From CALAGJ01 sp964293305 (GTDB taxonomy: Bacteria > Bacteroidota > Bacteroidia > Chitinophagales > Chitinophagaceae), in the NCBI GenBank assembly GCA_964293305.1, contig CAXYYO010000008.1, positions 1 to 64,000 of the forward strand: 64,000 nucleotides of DNA, written 5' to 3'. Numbering within the stretch: the first letter of the stretch is position 1; each line of letters starts with the position of its first letter. The notes beneath the pieces were generated by a model. The model had not been told where the DNA came from. It did no database searches and saw only the letters and a list, made by a program, of their open reading frames with translations. This document shows, in pieces, positions 45,331-54,449 of the stretch. Both the position numbers and the translations under genes were made by a program.

Positions 45331-46604
45331 TTTTCTAACCTGATTTTAACGGCGGCAGCATGTGCTGATAGGCCTTCTGCTTCTGCCATAGTTATAATTG
45401 CATTTCCCAAGGCAGCCAAGCCGGCTTGACTTATTTTTTGTAGGCTAATTTTTTTCATAAAACTATCCAAATTTACTCCACTGTACATGCGTGCATAGCC
45501 ATTGGTTGGCAATGTATGGTTGGTACCACTTGCATAGTCTCCGGCACTTTCCGGGGAGTAGTTGCCCAAAAATATGGAACCTGCATGATAAATTTGTGCA
45601 GCTATTACTTCTTCATTTTCACCACATATTATCAGATGCTCTGCTGCATAGGCATTTGCTAGATCAATTCCCTGCTGTATGCATTCCACTAGTACAGCTT
45701 TACTGTGTATAAGCGCCTGTTCTATTATGTCTGCACGTGGTAGTGTTGCCATTTGAATCTTTATTTCTTTTTGCACTTCGTGCAATAATTTTTCGTGAGT
45801 GGTTATCAAAATCACTTGGCTATCTTTTCCATGCTCAGCCTGCGATAATAAATCTGCAGCTACAAATTTTGCATTGGCTGTATGATCAGCTAGCACACAT
45901 ACTTCACTAGGCCCAGCCGGCATATCAATGGCTACGCCATACTGCTGAGCAAGCTGCTTAGCCGCTGTAACATAAGCATTGCCCGGACCAAATATTTTAT
46001 GTACGGCAGGAATAGTTTCGGTACCAAAACACAAAGCAGCTATAGCCTGCGCACCACCAACTTTATATATTTTTTTAACGCCGCATAAATGTGCCGCATA
46101 AAGAATGGCAGCATTTATTCGCCCATCACTATCTGGTGGCGTACAGAGTATTACTTCCTTACAACCTGCAATTTTTGCAGGTAATGCCAGCATAAGAATG
46201 GTGGAGAACAATGGTGCTGTACCACCGGGAATATATAAGCCCACTTTTTCCAATGGCACGGATTTATATCGGCATGATACGCCAGGCATGGTCTCCACAT
46301 AAAGCGTTTCTTTTAATTGTGCTGTATGAAAGCAGCTGATGTTTTTTGCTGCCAACATGATGGCATCTTTCAACACTTGTGGTGTATCGTTTATGGCATA
46401 AGTAATCTCATCATCAGTAACCAATAATGATTCAATATGTACCTTATCAAAATTTTTTGTATACTGCTGAACAGCAGCATCACCGCCTACACGCACAGCC
46501 TCCATTATAGGTGCTATTGTTGTATAAAGCGCAGACATATCGGCCGCAGGTCTTTTTATAATCTCAGGCCATTGTAATGGCGATGGATTGTGATATAATT
46601 TCAT
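45327..46604 (-). CDS. hisD: Histidinol dehydrogenase
   Basis: 425 residues. The zinc- and NAD-dependent enzyme motifs are GLYIPGGTAPLFSTILMLAL, KIFGPGNAYVTAAKQLAQ, DMPAGPSEVCVLAD and DLLSQAEHGKDSQVILIT. It oxidises histidinol to histidine in two steps, the end of the pathway. It starts 7 bp after the hisG stop. Confidence 0.96.
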   Translation of the reverse strand: MKLYHNPSPLQWPEIIKRPAADMSALYTTIAPIMEAVRVGGDAAVQQYTKNFDKVHIESLLVTDDEITYAINDTPQVLKDAIMLAAKNISCFHTAQLKETLYVETMPGVSCRYKSVPLEKVGLYIPGGTAPLFSTILMLALPAKIAGCKEVILCTPPDSDGRINAAILYAAHLCGVKKIYKVGGAQAIAALCFGTETIPAVHKIFGPGNAYVTAAKQLAQQYGVAIDMPAGPSEVCVLADHTANAKFVAADLLSQAEHGKDSQVILITTHEKLLHEVQKEIKIQMATLPRADIIEQALIHSKAVLVECIQQGIDLANAYAAEHLIICGENEEVIAAQIYHAGSIFLGNYSPESAGDYASGTNHTLPTNGYARMYSGVNLDSFMKKISLQKISQAGLAALGNAIITMAEAEGLSAHAAAVKIRLEK

Positions 46605-46611
46605 AGGATTT

Positions 46612-47466
46612 TTATATGATCATTTTTTCAATAGGTACCACCAAAATCCCTTCTGCTCCTGCTTCTTTTAGTTGTTCAATGATTTCCCAAAACTCATTTT
46701 CATTGAGTACACTATGTACACTGCTCCAACCTTTATCTGCCAAAGGCAATACAGTAGGGCTTTTCATGCCGGGCAACATTGAGATGATTTGATCCAATTT
46801 TTCATTGGGTGCATTGAGCAAAATATATTTATTGTTTGCTGCTTTTTTTACAGCCCTTATACGAAAAAGTAATTTTTGAAGTAATGCCATTTGCACTGTG
46901 GACAATTGGTTATGCCTTATCATCACTGCCTGCGATTCTAGTATGGTTATGGCCTCTTTTAGTCCATTCATGAGGAGGGTGGAGCCACTGCTTACTAGAT
47001 CGCATATTACATCTGCAAGACCAATGCCTGGTGCTATTTCTACACTACCACTTATTTCATGTACATCGGCAGATATATTGTGTTCCTTTAAATATTGATG
47101 TAGAATATTTGGATAGCTGGTGGCAATTCTTTTCCCTTGTAGAAAAGTAGGTCCTGTAAAATTTTCATTCCTTTTTATACCGATGGAAAGTCTGCATTTG
47201 CCATAACCTAAATACTCTTCTGTAATTACTTGCTTTTGTTTTTCAACTACTACATTTTCGCCTACAAAACCTATATCCGCCACACCATCTTGTATATACT
47301 CAGGTATATCATCATCCCGCAGGAAAAAAAGTTCTAACGGAAAATTTGTAGCTTCCGTTTTTAGTTTATGCATCCCGTTACTTACTTGAATGCCACAGTC
47401 TTTAAGCAGTTGCATTGAGGCTTCATGCAGACGCCCTGATTTCTGAATTGCTAATCTTAATTTCAT
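46612..47466 (-). CDS. hisG: ATP phosphoribosyltransferase, long form
   Basis: 284 residues. The catalytic domains (MKLRLAIQKSGRLHEASMQL, DGVADIGFVGENVVVE) are followed by a C-terminal regulatory domain (about 205-284, NAPNEKLDQIISMLPGMKSP), so this is the long hexameric form inhibited by histidine and needing no HisZ. It commits PRPP and ATP to histidine synthesis. It is the first gene after the His-rich leader and attenuator, beginning 14 bp past the T-run. Confidence 0.96.
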   Translation of the reverse strand: MKLRLAIQKSGRLHEASMQLLKDCGIQVSNGMHKLKTEATNFPLELFFLRDDDIPEYIQDGVADIGFVGENVVVEKQKQVITEEYLGYGKCRLSIGIKRNENFTGPTFLQGKRIATSYPNILHQYLKEHNISADVHEISGSVEIAPGIGLADVICDLVSSGSTLLMNGLKEAITILESQAVMIRHNQLSTVQMALLQKLLFRIRAVKKAANNKYILLNAPNEKLDQIISMLPGMKSPTVLPLADKGWSSVHSVLNENEFWEIIEQLKEAGAEGILVVPIEKMII

Positions 47467-47479
47467 AATTCCATAAAAT

Positions 47480-47505
47480 AAAAAAGCTTACCATTTTGGT
47501 AAGCT
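47480..47505 (-). terminator. his operon attenuator (intrinsic terminator)
   Basis: Minus-strand stem AGCTTACCA (47505-47497) / TGGTAAGCT (47493-47485) with a three-base loop and a T-run of six. The 5' arm segment CTTACC can instead pair with GGTAAG at 47542-47537, within the last codons of the leader peptide. That gives an antiterminator. Confidence 0.87.
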
Positions 47506-47530
47506 GTTATAATGTTATTACACATAAATA

Positions 47531-47584
47531 TCAATACTTACCGTTGTACGGAAAATAATGATGATGTATAATTGTTAATATCAT
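47531..47584 (-). CDS. hisL: his leader peptide with three tandem His codons
   Basis: A 17-codon frame, MILTIIHHHYFPYNGKY, runs from the ATG at 47584 to TGA at 47533-47531. Codons 7-9 are CAT CAT CAT (47566-47558). Stalling there leaves GGTAAG (47542-47537) free to pair with the terminator arm. Completion of translation covers it and lets the terminator form. The design matches the trp leader at 2099-2208. Confidence 0.88.
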   Translation of the reverse strand: MILTIIHHHYFPYNGKY

Positions 47585-47588
47585 AACC

Positions 47589-47617
47589 TAAAAATAAAGA
47601 GTTTGATGTATTACAAA
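47589..47617 (-). promoter_or_regulatory. his operon promoter
   Basis: Minus strand TTTG (47617-47614), 17 bp, then TATTTTTA (47596-47589), one mismatch from TAnnTTTG. It is 4 bp before the leader ATG, so the leader would be nearly leaderless, as at trp. Confidence 0.5.
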
Positions 47618-47634
47618 CCGAATGATAAATTGTT

Positions 47635-48111
47635 TTAATTAATAGCTGATAAAGTAATGTTAAATACGAGAATGGCATCTGGAGGAATAATATAATTGCC
47701 AAACTGATCTTGCAAGCCCGCTCCATAACCCATGCTTGGAGGTAGATATAATGTAATAGAGCCCCCTTCTTTTACTAATGGCAAACCAGCTTGCCACCCA
47801 ATGATTGTATAAGGAAGACTAATGGGCACATCTGTACCCTGATCAAAAATACTGTCATCCGTATATTTACCTGTATAGTTTACGGTTATATTATCGCAAC
47901 TGGTAGGGTTTGCACCTGTTCCTTCGGTATTAATCGTATAGAAAAAACCACGATAATCTTCTGTAGCCGTTATGGCCTTTGAACTGAGAAAGGTTCTCAA
48001 ATTTTCAACTTCAGTAGCGGGAGCCACTGCCGTTATCTTTTCACATTCATTAGAACTCTTTGTGCAGGAGTTTAACAGTAATACCGAAATTAAAATGGAT
48101 ATATATTTCAT
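47635..48111 (-). CDS. FKBP-type peptidyl-prolyl isomerase lipoprotein
   Basis: About 158 residues from ATG 48111. The signal peptide ends LLNSC, a lipobox. An FKBP domain (about 70-158) includes NITVNYTGKYTDDSIFDQG, GWQAGLPLVKEGGSITLYLP and YIIPPDAILVFNITL. It would speed proline isomerisation in the periplasm or at a membrane surface. It ends just upstream of the his promoter without its own terminator. Confidence 0.88.
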   Translation of the reverse strand: MKYISILISVLLLNSCTKSSNECEKITAVAPATEVENLRTFLSSKAITATEDYRGFFYTINTEGTGANPTSCDNITVNYTGKYTDDSIFDQGTDVPISLPYTIIGWQAGLPLVKEGGSITLYLPPSMGYGAGLQDQFGNYIIPPDAILVFNITLSAIN

Positions 48112-48652
48112 AATTATAATAAAAGCGGACAAATGTAGTGCTTTACATGCTTAGACATGATTGCTGGACTTTTGCTGCTTCTTTTTTATATTTTAAATCG
48201 TTAATATTATTGCATTAGGGAAAATAAGGTTTACAATTTTTTAGGGTAACTTATACCACAGGTCGATGCGGTTATGCACAATTCAAAATGAAAATAAAAA
48301 TATAGATTCCTCCAAAAAACGTTTTGGCTTAAAAGCCTGCCTGGCCTTAATCTTCAGAAAAATGAATGCATATTGGCATTGTGCATAATTATATTTATCC
48401 CCTACAAAATGTTATTATATCATTTTTTTCAGTGGGTAATTTTAGATTTTTGTGGATAAAGCGATTTTTAATGATCATAAGATGGTGTTTTTTGTGAATA
48501 ATTAGTCATTAATATACAATAAGTAAACTTTTAAATTGCTGTTAAACCATTACCAGCAAATTACTTTTGCAGCCGCATTTAGCTGAAGCGTAAATCAGCT
48601 TGTACGGAGAAAGGATCATTTAACATCAATCTAAAATCCCTATACTGAATAA
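48112..48652. other. Intergenic region upstream of dnaB with DnaA-box cluster
   Basis: About 540 AT-rich bases without a gene. Three sites match TTATNCACA: TTATGCACA at 48272-48280 (plus), TGTGCATAA at 48380-48388 (minus) and TGTGGATAA at 48451-48459 (minus, the classic TTATCCACA). An AT-only stretch lies near 48410-48430. This could be a DnaA-controlled dnaB promoter region or part of an origin. Confidence 0.5.
48536..48569 (+). promoter_or_regulatory. dnaB promoter
   Basis: TTG (48536-48538), 23 bp, then TACTTTTG (48562-48569), a perfect -7 box. The spacing is slightly long. It lies 83 bp before the ATG. Confidence 0.5.
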
Positions 48653-50242
48653 ATGGAAATAACAAATTTAAATAAAGACAGACGTAAAAGAAAACTGGCA
48701 CCTGACGTAAGTGCCTCAACCCTATATGGAAAAATACCGCCACAAGCAAGGGATTTAGAAGAAGCGGTACTGGGTGGAATATTGCTAGAAAAAAGTGGTT
48801 TTGATTCTGTCATTGAAATATTACAGCCTGAATGTTTCTATGTAGATGCGCACCAAATCATTTTCAAATGTTTTCAATCATTGGCAGAAAAAAATATGCC
48901 CATAGACATGCTTACCGTGATTGAAGAATTAAAATTTAAAGAACAACTTGATTTGGTTGGTGGTCCTTATTATATCAGTAAACTTACCAATACTGTTGTA
49001 TCTACTGCCAATATAGAAACCCATGCCCGAATAGTACTACAGAAGTTTATTCAAAGGGAGCTGATACGGATCAGCGGAGAAATAATACATGATGCTTATG
49101 AGGATAGTACAGATGTTTTTGACCTGCTGGATGAAAGTGAAAGCAAGATGTTTAACATTACCAATAACTATCTCAAAAAGAACTATGAGGATATTGGAAA
49201 TGTATTGGCCAAAGCCATTAATCGTATAGATGAATTGCGTACTAAAACCGAAGATATCAGTGGAGTACCTAGTGGCTTTCCGTCGGTGGATCGTATTACT
49301 TATGGCTGGCAACCAACCGATTTAATTATTGTAGCAGCTAGACCATCCGTTGGTAAAACAGCACTAGCATTAAACCTAGCACGGAATGCTGCATTACACC
49401 CCAAAAAACCAACACCGGTGGCAGTGTTTTCTTTGGAGATGAGTGCTGCACAGTTAGTACAACGTATTCTTTCCGCTGAAAGTGAAATAGCCCTTGAAAA
49501 AATTGCTAGAGGCAAAATGGAAGAATATGAATACCAACAACTACTCAATAAAGGACTGAAAAGATTAGAGCCTGCACCAATTTTTATTGACGATACAGCT
49601 GCGCTGAATATTTTTGAATTTAGAGCAAAAGCAAGACGGTTGGTTAATAAACATAAAGTAGGTGTTATTATCATTGACTATTTACAATTGATGAGTGGAA
49701 GTGGAGACAGAAATAGTAACCGTGAGCAGGAAATAAGTAATATATCTAGAAACTTGAAAGCGCTTGCCAAAGAACTCAACATTCCAATCATTGCACTCAG
49801 TCAGCTGAGCCGTGCTGTAGAAACAAGAAAGGAAAGTAAAATGCCACAATTGAGTGACTTGCGTGAATCAGGAGCCATAGAGCAGGATGCTGATATGGTC
49901 ATGTTTATCTACCGGCCTGAGTACTATGAAAATATGATGAATGAAAACGGAGAAAGTACGAAGGGAGAAACCCATATTAAAATAGCAAAACATAGAAATG
50001 GTGCTTTGGATATTATAAAGCTAAAAGCACTATTGCATATACAGAAATTTGTAGAATGGGATGATGGCCCTGCGGGCAATGGCTTTACACCAGGTGGAAA
50101 CTGGAAACCCATTGGCCCTTCTCCAATGCCACAAAACACGGGCAATGCAGGAAATGATCCTGCCAGATTCTTTATTCAAAAGGAAAGCAGAATGAATGCA
50201 GATGAATATGATGAAGGATTTGAGGGAGATACTCCTTTTTAA
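48653..50242 (+). CDS. dnaB: Replicative DNA helicase DnaB
   Basis: 529 residues. The N-terminal primase-binding domain (DLEEAVLGGILLEKSGFDSV) is followed by a RecA-like helicase: Walker A ARPSVGKTALALNLARNAA, Walker B GVIIIDYLQLMSG, then IIALSQLSRAVETR and SDLRESGAIEQDADMVMFIY. A polar C-terminal tail of about 60 residues ends DEYDEGFEGDTPF. It unwinds the fork and recruits primase. The preceding intergenic region holds DnaA-box-like sites. Confidence 0.97.
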   Translation: MEITNLNKDRRKRKLAPDVSASTLYGKIPPQARDLEEAVLGGILLEKSGFDSVIEILQPECFYVDAHQIIFKCFQSLAEKNMPIDMLTVIEELKFKEQLDLVGGPYYISKLTNTVVSTANIETHARIVLQKFIQRELIRISGEIIHDAYEDSTDVFDLLDESESKMFNITNNYLKKNYEDIGNVLAKAINRIDELRTKTEDISGVPSGFPSVDRITYGWQPTDLIIVAARPSVGKTALALNLARNAALHPKKPTPVAVFSLEMSAAQLVQRILSAESEIALEKIARGKMEEYEYQQLLNKGLKRLEPAPIFIDDTAALNIFEFRAKARRLVNKHKVGVIIIDYLQLMSGSGDRNSNREQEISNISRNLKALAKELNIPIIALSQLSRAVETRKESKMPQLSDLRESGAIEQDADMVMFIYRPEYYENMMNENGESTKGETHIKIAKHRNGALDIIKLKALLHIQKFVEWDDGPAGNGFTPGGNWKPIGPSPMPQNTGNAGNDPARFFIQKESRMNADEYDEGFEGDTPF

Positions 50243-50271
50243 AATAATTTTTTCAAAAAACCAATAAGATT

Positions 50272-52077
50272 TTACTCAGCATCAGTATCCCTTTTTTTCT
50301 TCTTATGCTTTGGGGTGTCAGCATATATTTTTTTAGCATCTTGCATAAGTTGTAGCAACTCATTTTGAAGTAGGCTGTTTTTGCTTACATGCATAGTTGT
50401 AAACTTTATGAGGTCATCCCAACTGTAGCCTTTTACTAGTTTGCTCTTCTTAAGTAATTCACCAAACATGATGATGCTTGTGGCAAATTTTATGGTACTA
50501 TCCGTTTTTGTCCATGGTATGTAATTATAGGGCATATGCCATAGCACAGTTGTATCTGTGTTATAGTCGATTGTTTTATAATGCAGTGTAATATTTGCAA
50601 ATGAAGCATTGGCTGGTATAGAGTAATTACAATCTAATGGTTCGTATTCAAATACGGCGGTGGTATGATGTGCTGCGCCTAATTCTCCACCTTCTATTTC
50701 TGTACTGTTTATTTTTATTTCAGATGCTTTGTTGTCAAAACCTATTAAGCGATATCGCTTTACATATTCAGGATTAAAATCAACTGTTGCATATACATCA
50801 TTTGCTACCGTAAACAATGATTTTGTAAACTCTTTTACAAATATTTTTTCCGCCTCCGGCAATGCATCGATATAAGTAAAATTTCCATTTCCCTTTCGTG
50901 CCAGCCCTTCAAGTTTACTGTTTTTATAATTGCCCATACCAACACCAATACAGCTGAGGTAAATACCCTTATTGCGATATTGCAGTACTAAATCTTCAAG
51001 GTCCATATCATTTACAAGACCCACATTAAAATCACCATCAGTGGCTAAAATTATCCTGTTTTGAGCAGATGGATTATACATCCTTTTTGCAACATTAAAA
51101 GCCAGTCGCAATGCTGATTCTCCTGGGGTATCTCCATTTGGGGTTAGTTGATCTATAGCATTTTTGATACGCTCTTTATCTAAGCCACTTGTGGGCTGAA
51201 GCAGTATGGCAGAAATGCCCCCGTATACAACAATGGCGATAGTATCCTGGGTTCTTAAATTTTTTGAAAGTAGTTTCAACCCTTGTTGAATTAATGGCAA
51301 CCTATTTGGCTGATCCATTGACCCAGATACATCTATAAGAAAAATGAGATTTGCCGGAGGTAAGCTATCCAACTTAAAGCGGGGTGCTTCAATATTTATA
51401 AAAAATAATTTGTTACCGGTTTTCCAAGGTGCTTTCGTAGTAAGGGTTTTACATTGAAATGTATCCGAAGAAAGCGTGTCATTTTGCAATGAGATATCAA
51501 AATAATTGAGCATTTCTTCAATGCGGACTGCATCGGGAGGCACAGTCATTTCATTATTTATAAACCTCCGCACATTACTATAACTTGCCCTATCAATATG
51601 CAAAGCAAAACCCGTTTGTGGATAGCCTGTTGTTTCTAAAAATTCATTTTCAACAATAGCAGCATAGCTTTCTGCACCATGATAATAAACTACATTTTGC
51701 TGCTGCAATGAATCTTTAGAAAATGATATTATTTTATGTCGACCACTTAGTAGCCCTTCGGGCAATATTTGTAAATGATAAATATTGAATCTATTGGCAT
51801 AAGCAATGGTATGTAAAGTGTCAAATCCGTCAGCAAATACAATTATACTATCTACTGAAATACGGGAGGGCAAGCCAAAGGAGCCTGTATTTCCGGACTC
51901 GAATACAATACCCGGCCTGTTTTTTAATACAATTTTTGCGCCATATAAACCACGTCCTTTTTCATCATTTACCATGCCACGCATATAAAACTGTGCAGCT
52001 ATATTTGATGGAATCAGAAAAGATAAAAAAATAAGATATGTAGAGATTGATTTTATGATAACAGATTTATCAAACAA
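50272..52077 (-). CDS. Secreted von Willebrand factor type A protein (YfbK-like)
   Basis: 601 residues. The signal peptide is about 1-28; the start is TTG at 52077, the only usual start before the first ATG, which lies past the signal. A carboxypeptidase-regulatory-like domain (about 32-105) precedes a vWA N-terminal region (YPQTGFALHIDRASYSNVRR) and a vWA domain with MIDAS motif DVSGSMDQ (about 235-420). A C-terminal DUF3520-like domain follows. Such proteins act at the envelope, but the ligand is unknown. It ends the minus-strand block that includes hpt. Confidence 0.85.
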   Translation of the reverse strand: MFDKSVIIKSISTYLIFLSFLIPSNIAAQFYMRGMVNDEKGRGLYGAKIVLKNRPGIVFESGNTGSFGLPSRISVDSIIVFADGFDTLHTIAYANRFNIYHLQILPEGLLSGRHKIISFSKDSLQQQNVVYYHGAESYAAIVENEFLETTGYPQTGFALHIDRASYSNVRRFINNEMTVPPDAVRIEEMLNYFDISLQNDTLSSDTFQCKTLTTKAPWKTGNKLFFINIEAPRFKLDSLPPANLIFLIDVSGSMDQPNRLPLIQQGLKLLSKNLRTQDTIAIVVYGGISAILLQPTSGLDKERIKNAIDQLTPNGDTPGESALRLAFNVAKRMYNPSAQNRIILATDGDFNVGLVNDMDLEDLVLQYRNKGIYLSCIGVGMGNYKNSKLEGLARKGNGNFTYIDALPEAEKIFVKEFTKSLFTVANDVYATVDFNPEYVKRYRLIGFDNKASEIKINSTEIEGGELGAAHHTTAVFEYEPLDCNYSIPANASFANITLHYKTIDYNTDTTVLWHMPYNYIPWTKTDSTIKFATSIIMFGELLKKSKLVKGYSWDDLIKFTTMHVSKNSLLQNELLQLMQDAKKIYADTPKHKKKKRDTDAE

Positions 52078-52155
52078 AAATAGAGTTTCAGCACTAACTC
52101 AGTTATGAATTGCCAATCCTTTGTCTTATGTGAGTATGTTTTTACGCTACCTTGA

Positions 52156-52695
52156 CTAAAGTTTCTCCTCAGCCAACTGATAGATAGCATCCAGATTGCG
52201 TCCTTGTCCATCGTAATCTAGTCCATATCCTACCACAAATTTATTAGGTATTGTAAAGCAACAATAATCAATAGGAATATCAAAAATTGTAGCTTCCGGT
52301 TTGTGAAGTAATACGGCTATTTTTAAAGAAGCGGGTTGCATATTTAGAATTTGAGGTAAAAACTGGTGCATGGTTTTGCCAGTGTCAATAATATCCTCTA
52401 GAATGATGATATGCCTGTCTTTGATATCTGCATCTAAACCAATTGATGTAATAACATGGCCGGTAGATGTGGTGCCCTTATAAGAAGCTAATTTAATAAA
52501 AGATATTTCTGCCGAAATGCTCAACTGTTTAAAAAGATCGGAGGCAAACATGAATGAGCCATTTAGTATGGCAATAAATAATGGCGTTTTACCCAGATAA
52601 TCTTTATCTAAATTTTTGGCAAGTTCTTGCACACGCTCTTGTATCACTTCTTTAGTGAGGTATGGAATAAAGGATTTATCGTGTACCTGTACCAT
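52156..52695 (-). CDS. hpt: Hypoxanthine phosphoribosyltransferase
   Basis: 179 residues. The PRPP loop IILEDIIDTGKTMHQFLP and the C-terminal VVGYGLDYDGQGRNL region match Hpt. It salvages hypoxanthine, and probably guanine, to the nucleotide with PRPP. Its ATG is 2 bp after the upstream glucosaminidase stop, so they share a message. Confidence 0.94.
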   Translation of the reverse strand: MVQVHDKSFIPYLTKEVIQERVQELAKNLDKDYLGKTPLFIAILNGSFMFASDLFKQLSISAEISFIKLASYKGTTSTGHVITSIGLDADIKDRHIIILEDIIDTGKTMHQFLPQILNMQPASLKIAVLLHKPEATIFDIPIDYCCFTIPNKFVVGYGLDYDGQGRNLDAIYQLAEEKL

Positions 52696-52697
52696 AA

Positions 52698-53726
52698 TTA
52701 TTTTTTTGAAAATAAAGATTGTCTACCATTTGGCTGCAGCCTTATTTTCTGGTTGGCCTCTATGGCAGTAGCCACAGAAAAATCATTATACTGCCGAAGG
52801 CTTTCTAATCTTACACCTTCTGATTGTGCTATATCATATAAAGTTTCTCCAGGATGTACAGCATAAAATTCTGATGCCCCTGTTTTTGCTTTCCGCTCTA
52901 AAAAAATTAGCTGGCTTTTTTCTAAAATATCCATGCCATTGGTGAGTTCATTATAACTGAGTAACTGTGCATAGCTTAATTTATACTGCGCCGCTACTGA
53001 CAATAATGAAGTGCCCGCATTTATCAATAATACTTTGGTATGATTAATTTGAAATACACCCTGTGGGTAATCAATGGCAACATTTTCATCTGGTTGCACA
53101 GTATGATTATCAATGGGAGTTATCGGATTTACTGCAACAGCATCTTCATCTACATTTTCTACCATTGGAGGTAAAGTAGAACTTAAATTTTCATTAAGCG
53201 CATCAGATGATAATTCAATATTTACAATATTATTGAGCTGATAATTTTCGATAAGCCGAATTAATTTTTGAGCATAAGTAGGACTAGTGGCATAGCCTGC
53301 TTTTTTTAGACCATTACACCAGGCTTTATAGTCGTCAGTACTAATGTCAAACAGAAAACTATAATTGGGTTTACTGCGCAAAAAATTAGAATGGTCTTTG
53401 TATGATTCATTTACATTTTGATAACTGCGAAAGCACTCATTGCGTTCATCATCATCTGAATAAGCCACGCTTCCCATCCAATCACTTTTACATTTAATTC
53501 CAAAATGATTATTGGCAGATACCGCCAATTCACTTTGACCTGCCTGCGATTCTAAAATGCCCTGTGCCAAGGTGATACATGCCGGAACACCAGTACGTTG
53601 CATTTCTCCCAATGCCATCTCTTTGTATGTATTGATATAAGAAAGGATGTATGCATTATCCTGTGCATGCAATCCATTTGCAAAAGCAATTAGACAAATA
53701 CATAATATTTTTTGAATAGTTCGCAT
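52698..53726 (-). CDS. Secreted glucosaminidase with LysM domains
   Basis: About 342 residues from ATG 53726, with signal peptide ending NGLHAQ. The FlgJ/AcmA-type glucosaminidase domain (about 28-165) has the catalytic Glu in LAQGILESQAGQSELAVSAN and NNHFGIKC. Two LysM-like peptidoglycan-binding segments follow (TKVLLINAGTSLLSVAAQYK and FYAVHPGETLYDIAQSEGV). It would cut the glycan chain during wall remodelling. An ATG at 53759 is an alternative start but weakens the signal peptide. Confidence 0.88.
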   Translation of the reverse strand: MRTIQKILCICLIAFANGLHAQDNAYILSYINTYKEMALGEMQRTGVPACITLAQGILESQAGQSELAVSANNHFGIKCKSDWMGSVAYSDDDERNECFRSYQNVNESYKDHSNFLRSKPNYSFLFDISTDDYKAWCNGLKKAGYATSPTYAQKLIRLIENYQLNNIVNIELSSDALNENLSSTLPPMVENVDEDAVAVNPITPIDNHTVQPDENVAIDYPQGVFQINHTKVLLINAGTSLLSVAAQYKLSYAQLLSYNELTNGMDILEKSQLIFLERKAKTGASEFYAVHPGETLYDIAQSEGVRLESLRQYNDFSVATAIEANQKIRLQPNGRQSLFSKK

Positions 53727-53809
53727 GACTTTAGCCTGCAAATAAATTACATATTTCATCAAAACATCAGATGTGTATGAAAACTTTAGCTGTTAAAATT
53801 CATCCACAA

Positions 53810-54445
53810 TTATAGTTTTCTAATCATTGTAATACCATCACGCACCGTTAGCATTACCTGCTCCGTACTTGGGTCTGCAGCTACCATTTTATTAAAACCA
53901 TCAATCGCTAAAGCATTTTTTCCCTTTATATTATCACCAAGCACCTGACCATGAAAGAGCGTATTGTCCGCCAGCATTATTCCTTGCTGACTCAGCCGTG
54001 GTAGGAGAAGATTATAATAGGCAGAATAGGCAGTTTTATCTGCATCAATAAACACGAGATCCCATTCAAAATTTAGTTGGGGAATGATGGTTTTTGCATC
54101 ACCTCGGTGCAAAATAATTTGATCTTTATAAACTGATCGATTAAAAAAAGATTGTGCTGTATCCGCATCTTCTACTCTACATTCAATGGTATGCAACTGA
54201 CCAGCCGAGTGCAAGCCAGCAGCCAGACAAAGGGCACTAAATCCTGTAAATGTTCCTATCTCTAGAATGTGCATTGGCATTTTTATTTTAGAAATCATTG
54301 TCAATAGTTCTCCTTGCAAGAGTCCGCTGATCATATGCGCTTCTTTGTGATGTGAGATGGTATAATTATATACCTCCTGCAAAAGAGCAGGCATGGCCGT
54401 ACTATGATTAACGGCATATTGCTCCGCAAGCTGATCAACAAGCAT
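53810..54445 (-). CDS. SAM-dependent O-methyltransferase
   Basis: 211 residues of the class I (catechol/caffeoyl-CoA type) O-methyltransferase family. SAM motif I is ILEIGTFTGFSALCLAAGL, and the metal/active-site segment is DLVFIDADKTAYSAYYNLLL. The substrate is unknown. The ATG is 4 bp after the symporter stop. Confidence 0.88.
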   Translation of the reverse strand: MLVDQLAEQYAVNHSTAMPALLQEVYNYTISHHKEAHMISGLLQGELLTMISKIKMPMHILEIGTFTGFSALCLAAGLHSAGQLHTIECRVEDADTAQSFFNRSVYKDQIILHRGDAKTIIPQLNFEWDLVFIDADKTAYSAYYNLLLPRLSQQGIMLADNTLFHGQVLGDNIKGKNALAIDGFNKMVAADPSTEQVMLTVRDGITMIRKL

Positions 54446-54449
54446 TTAC

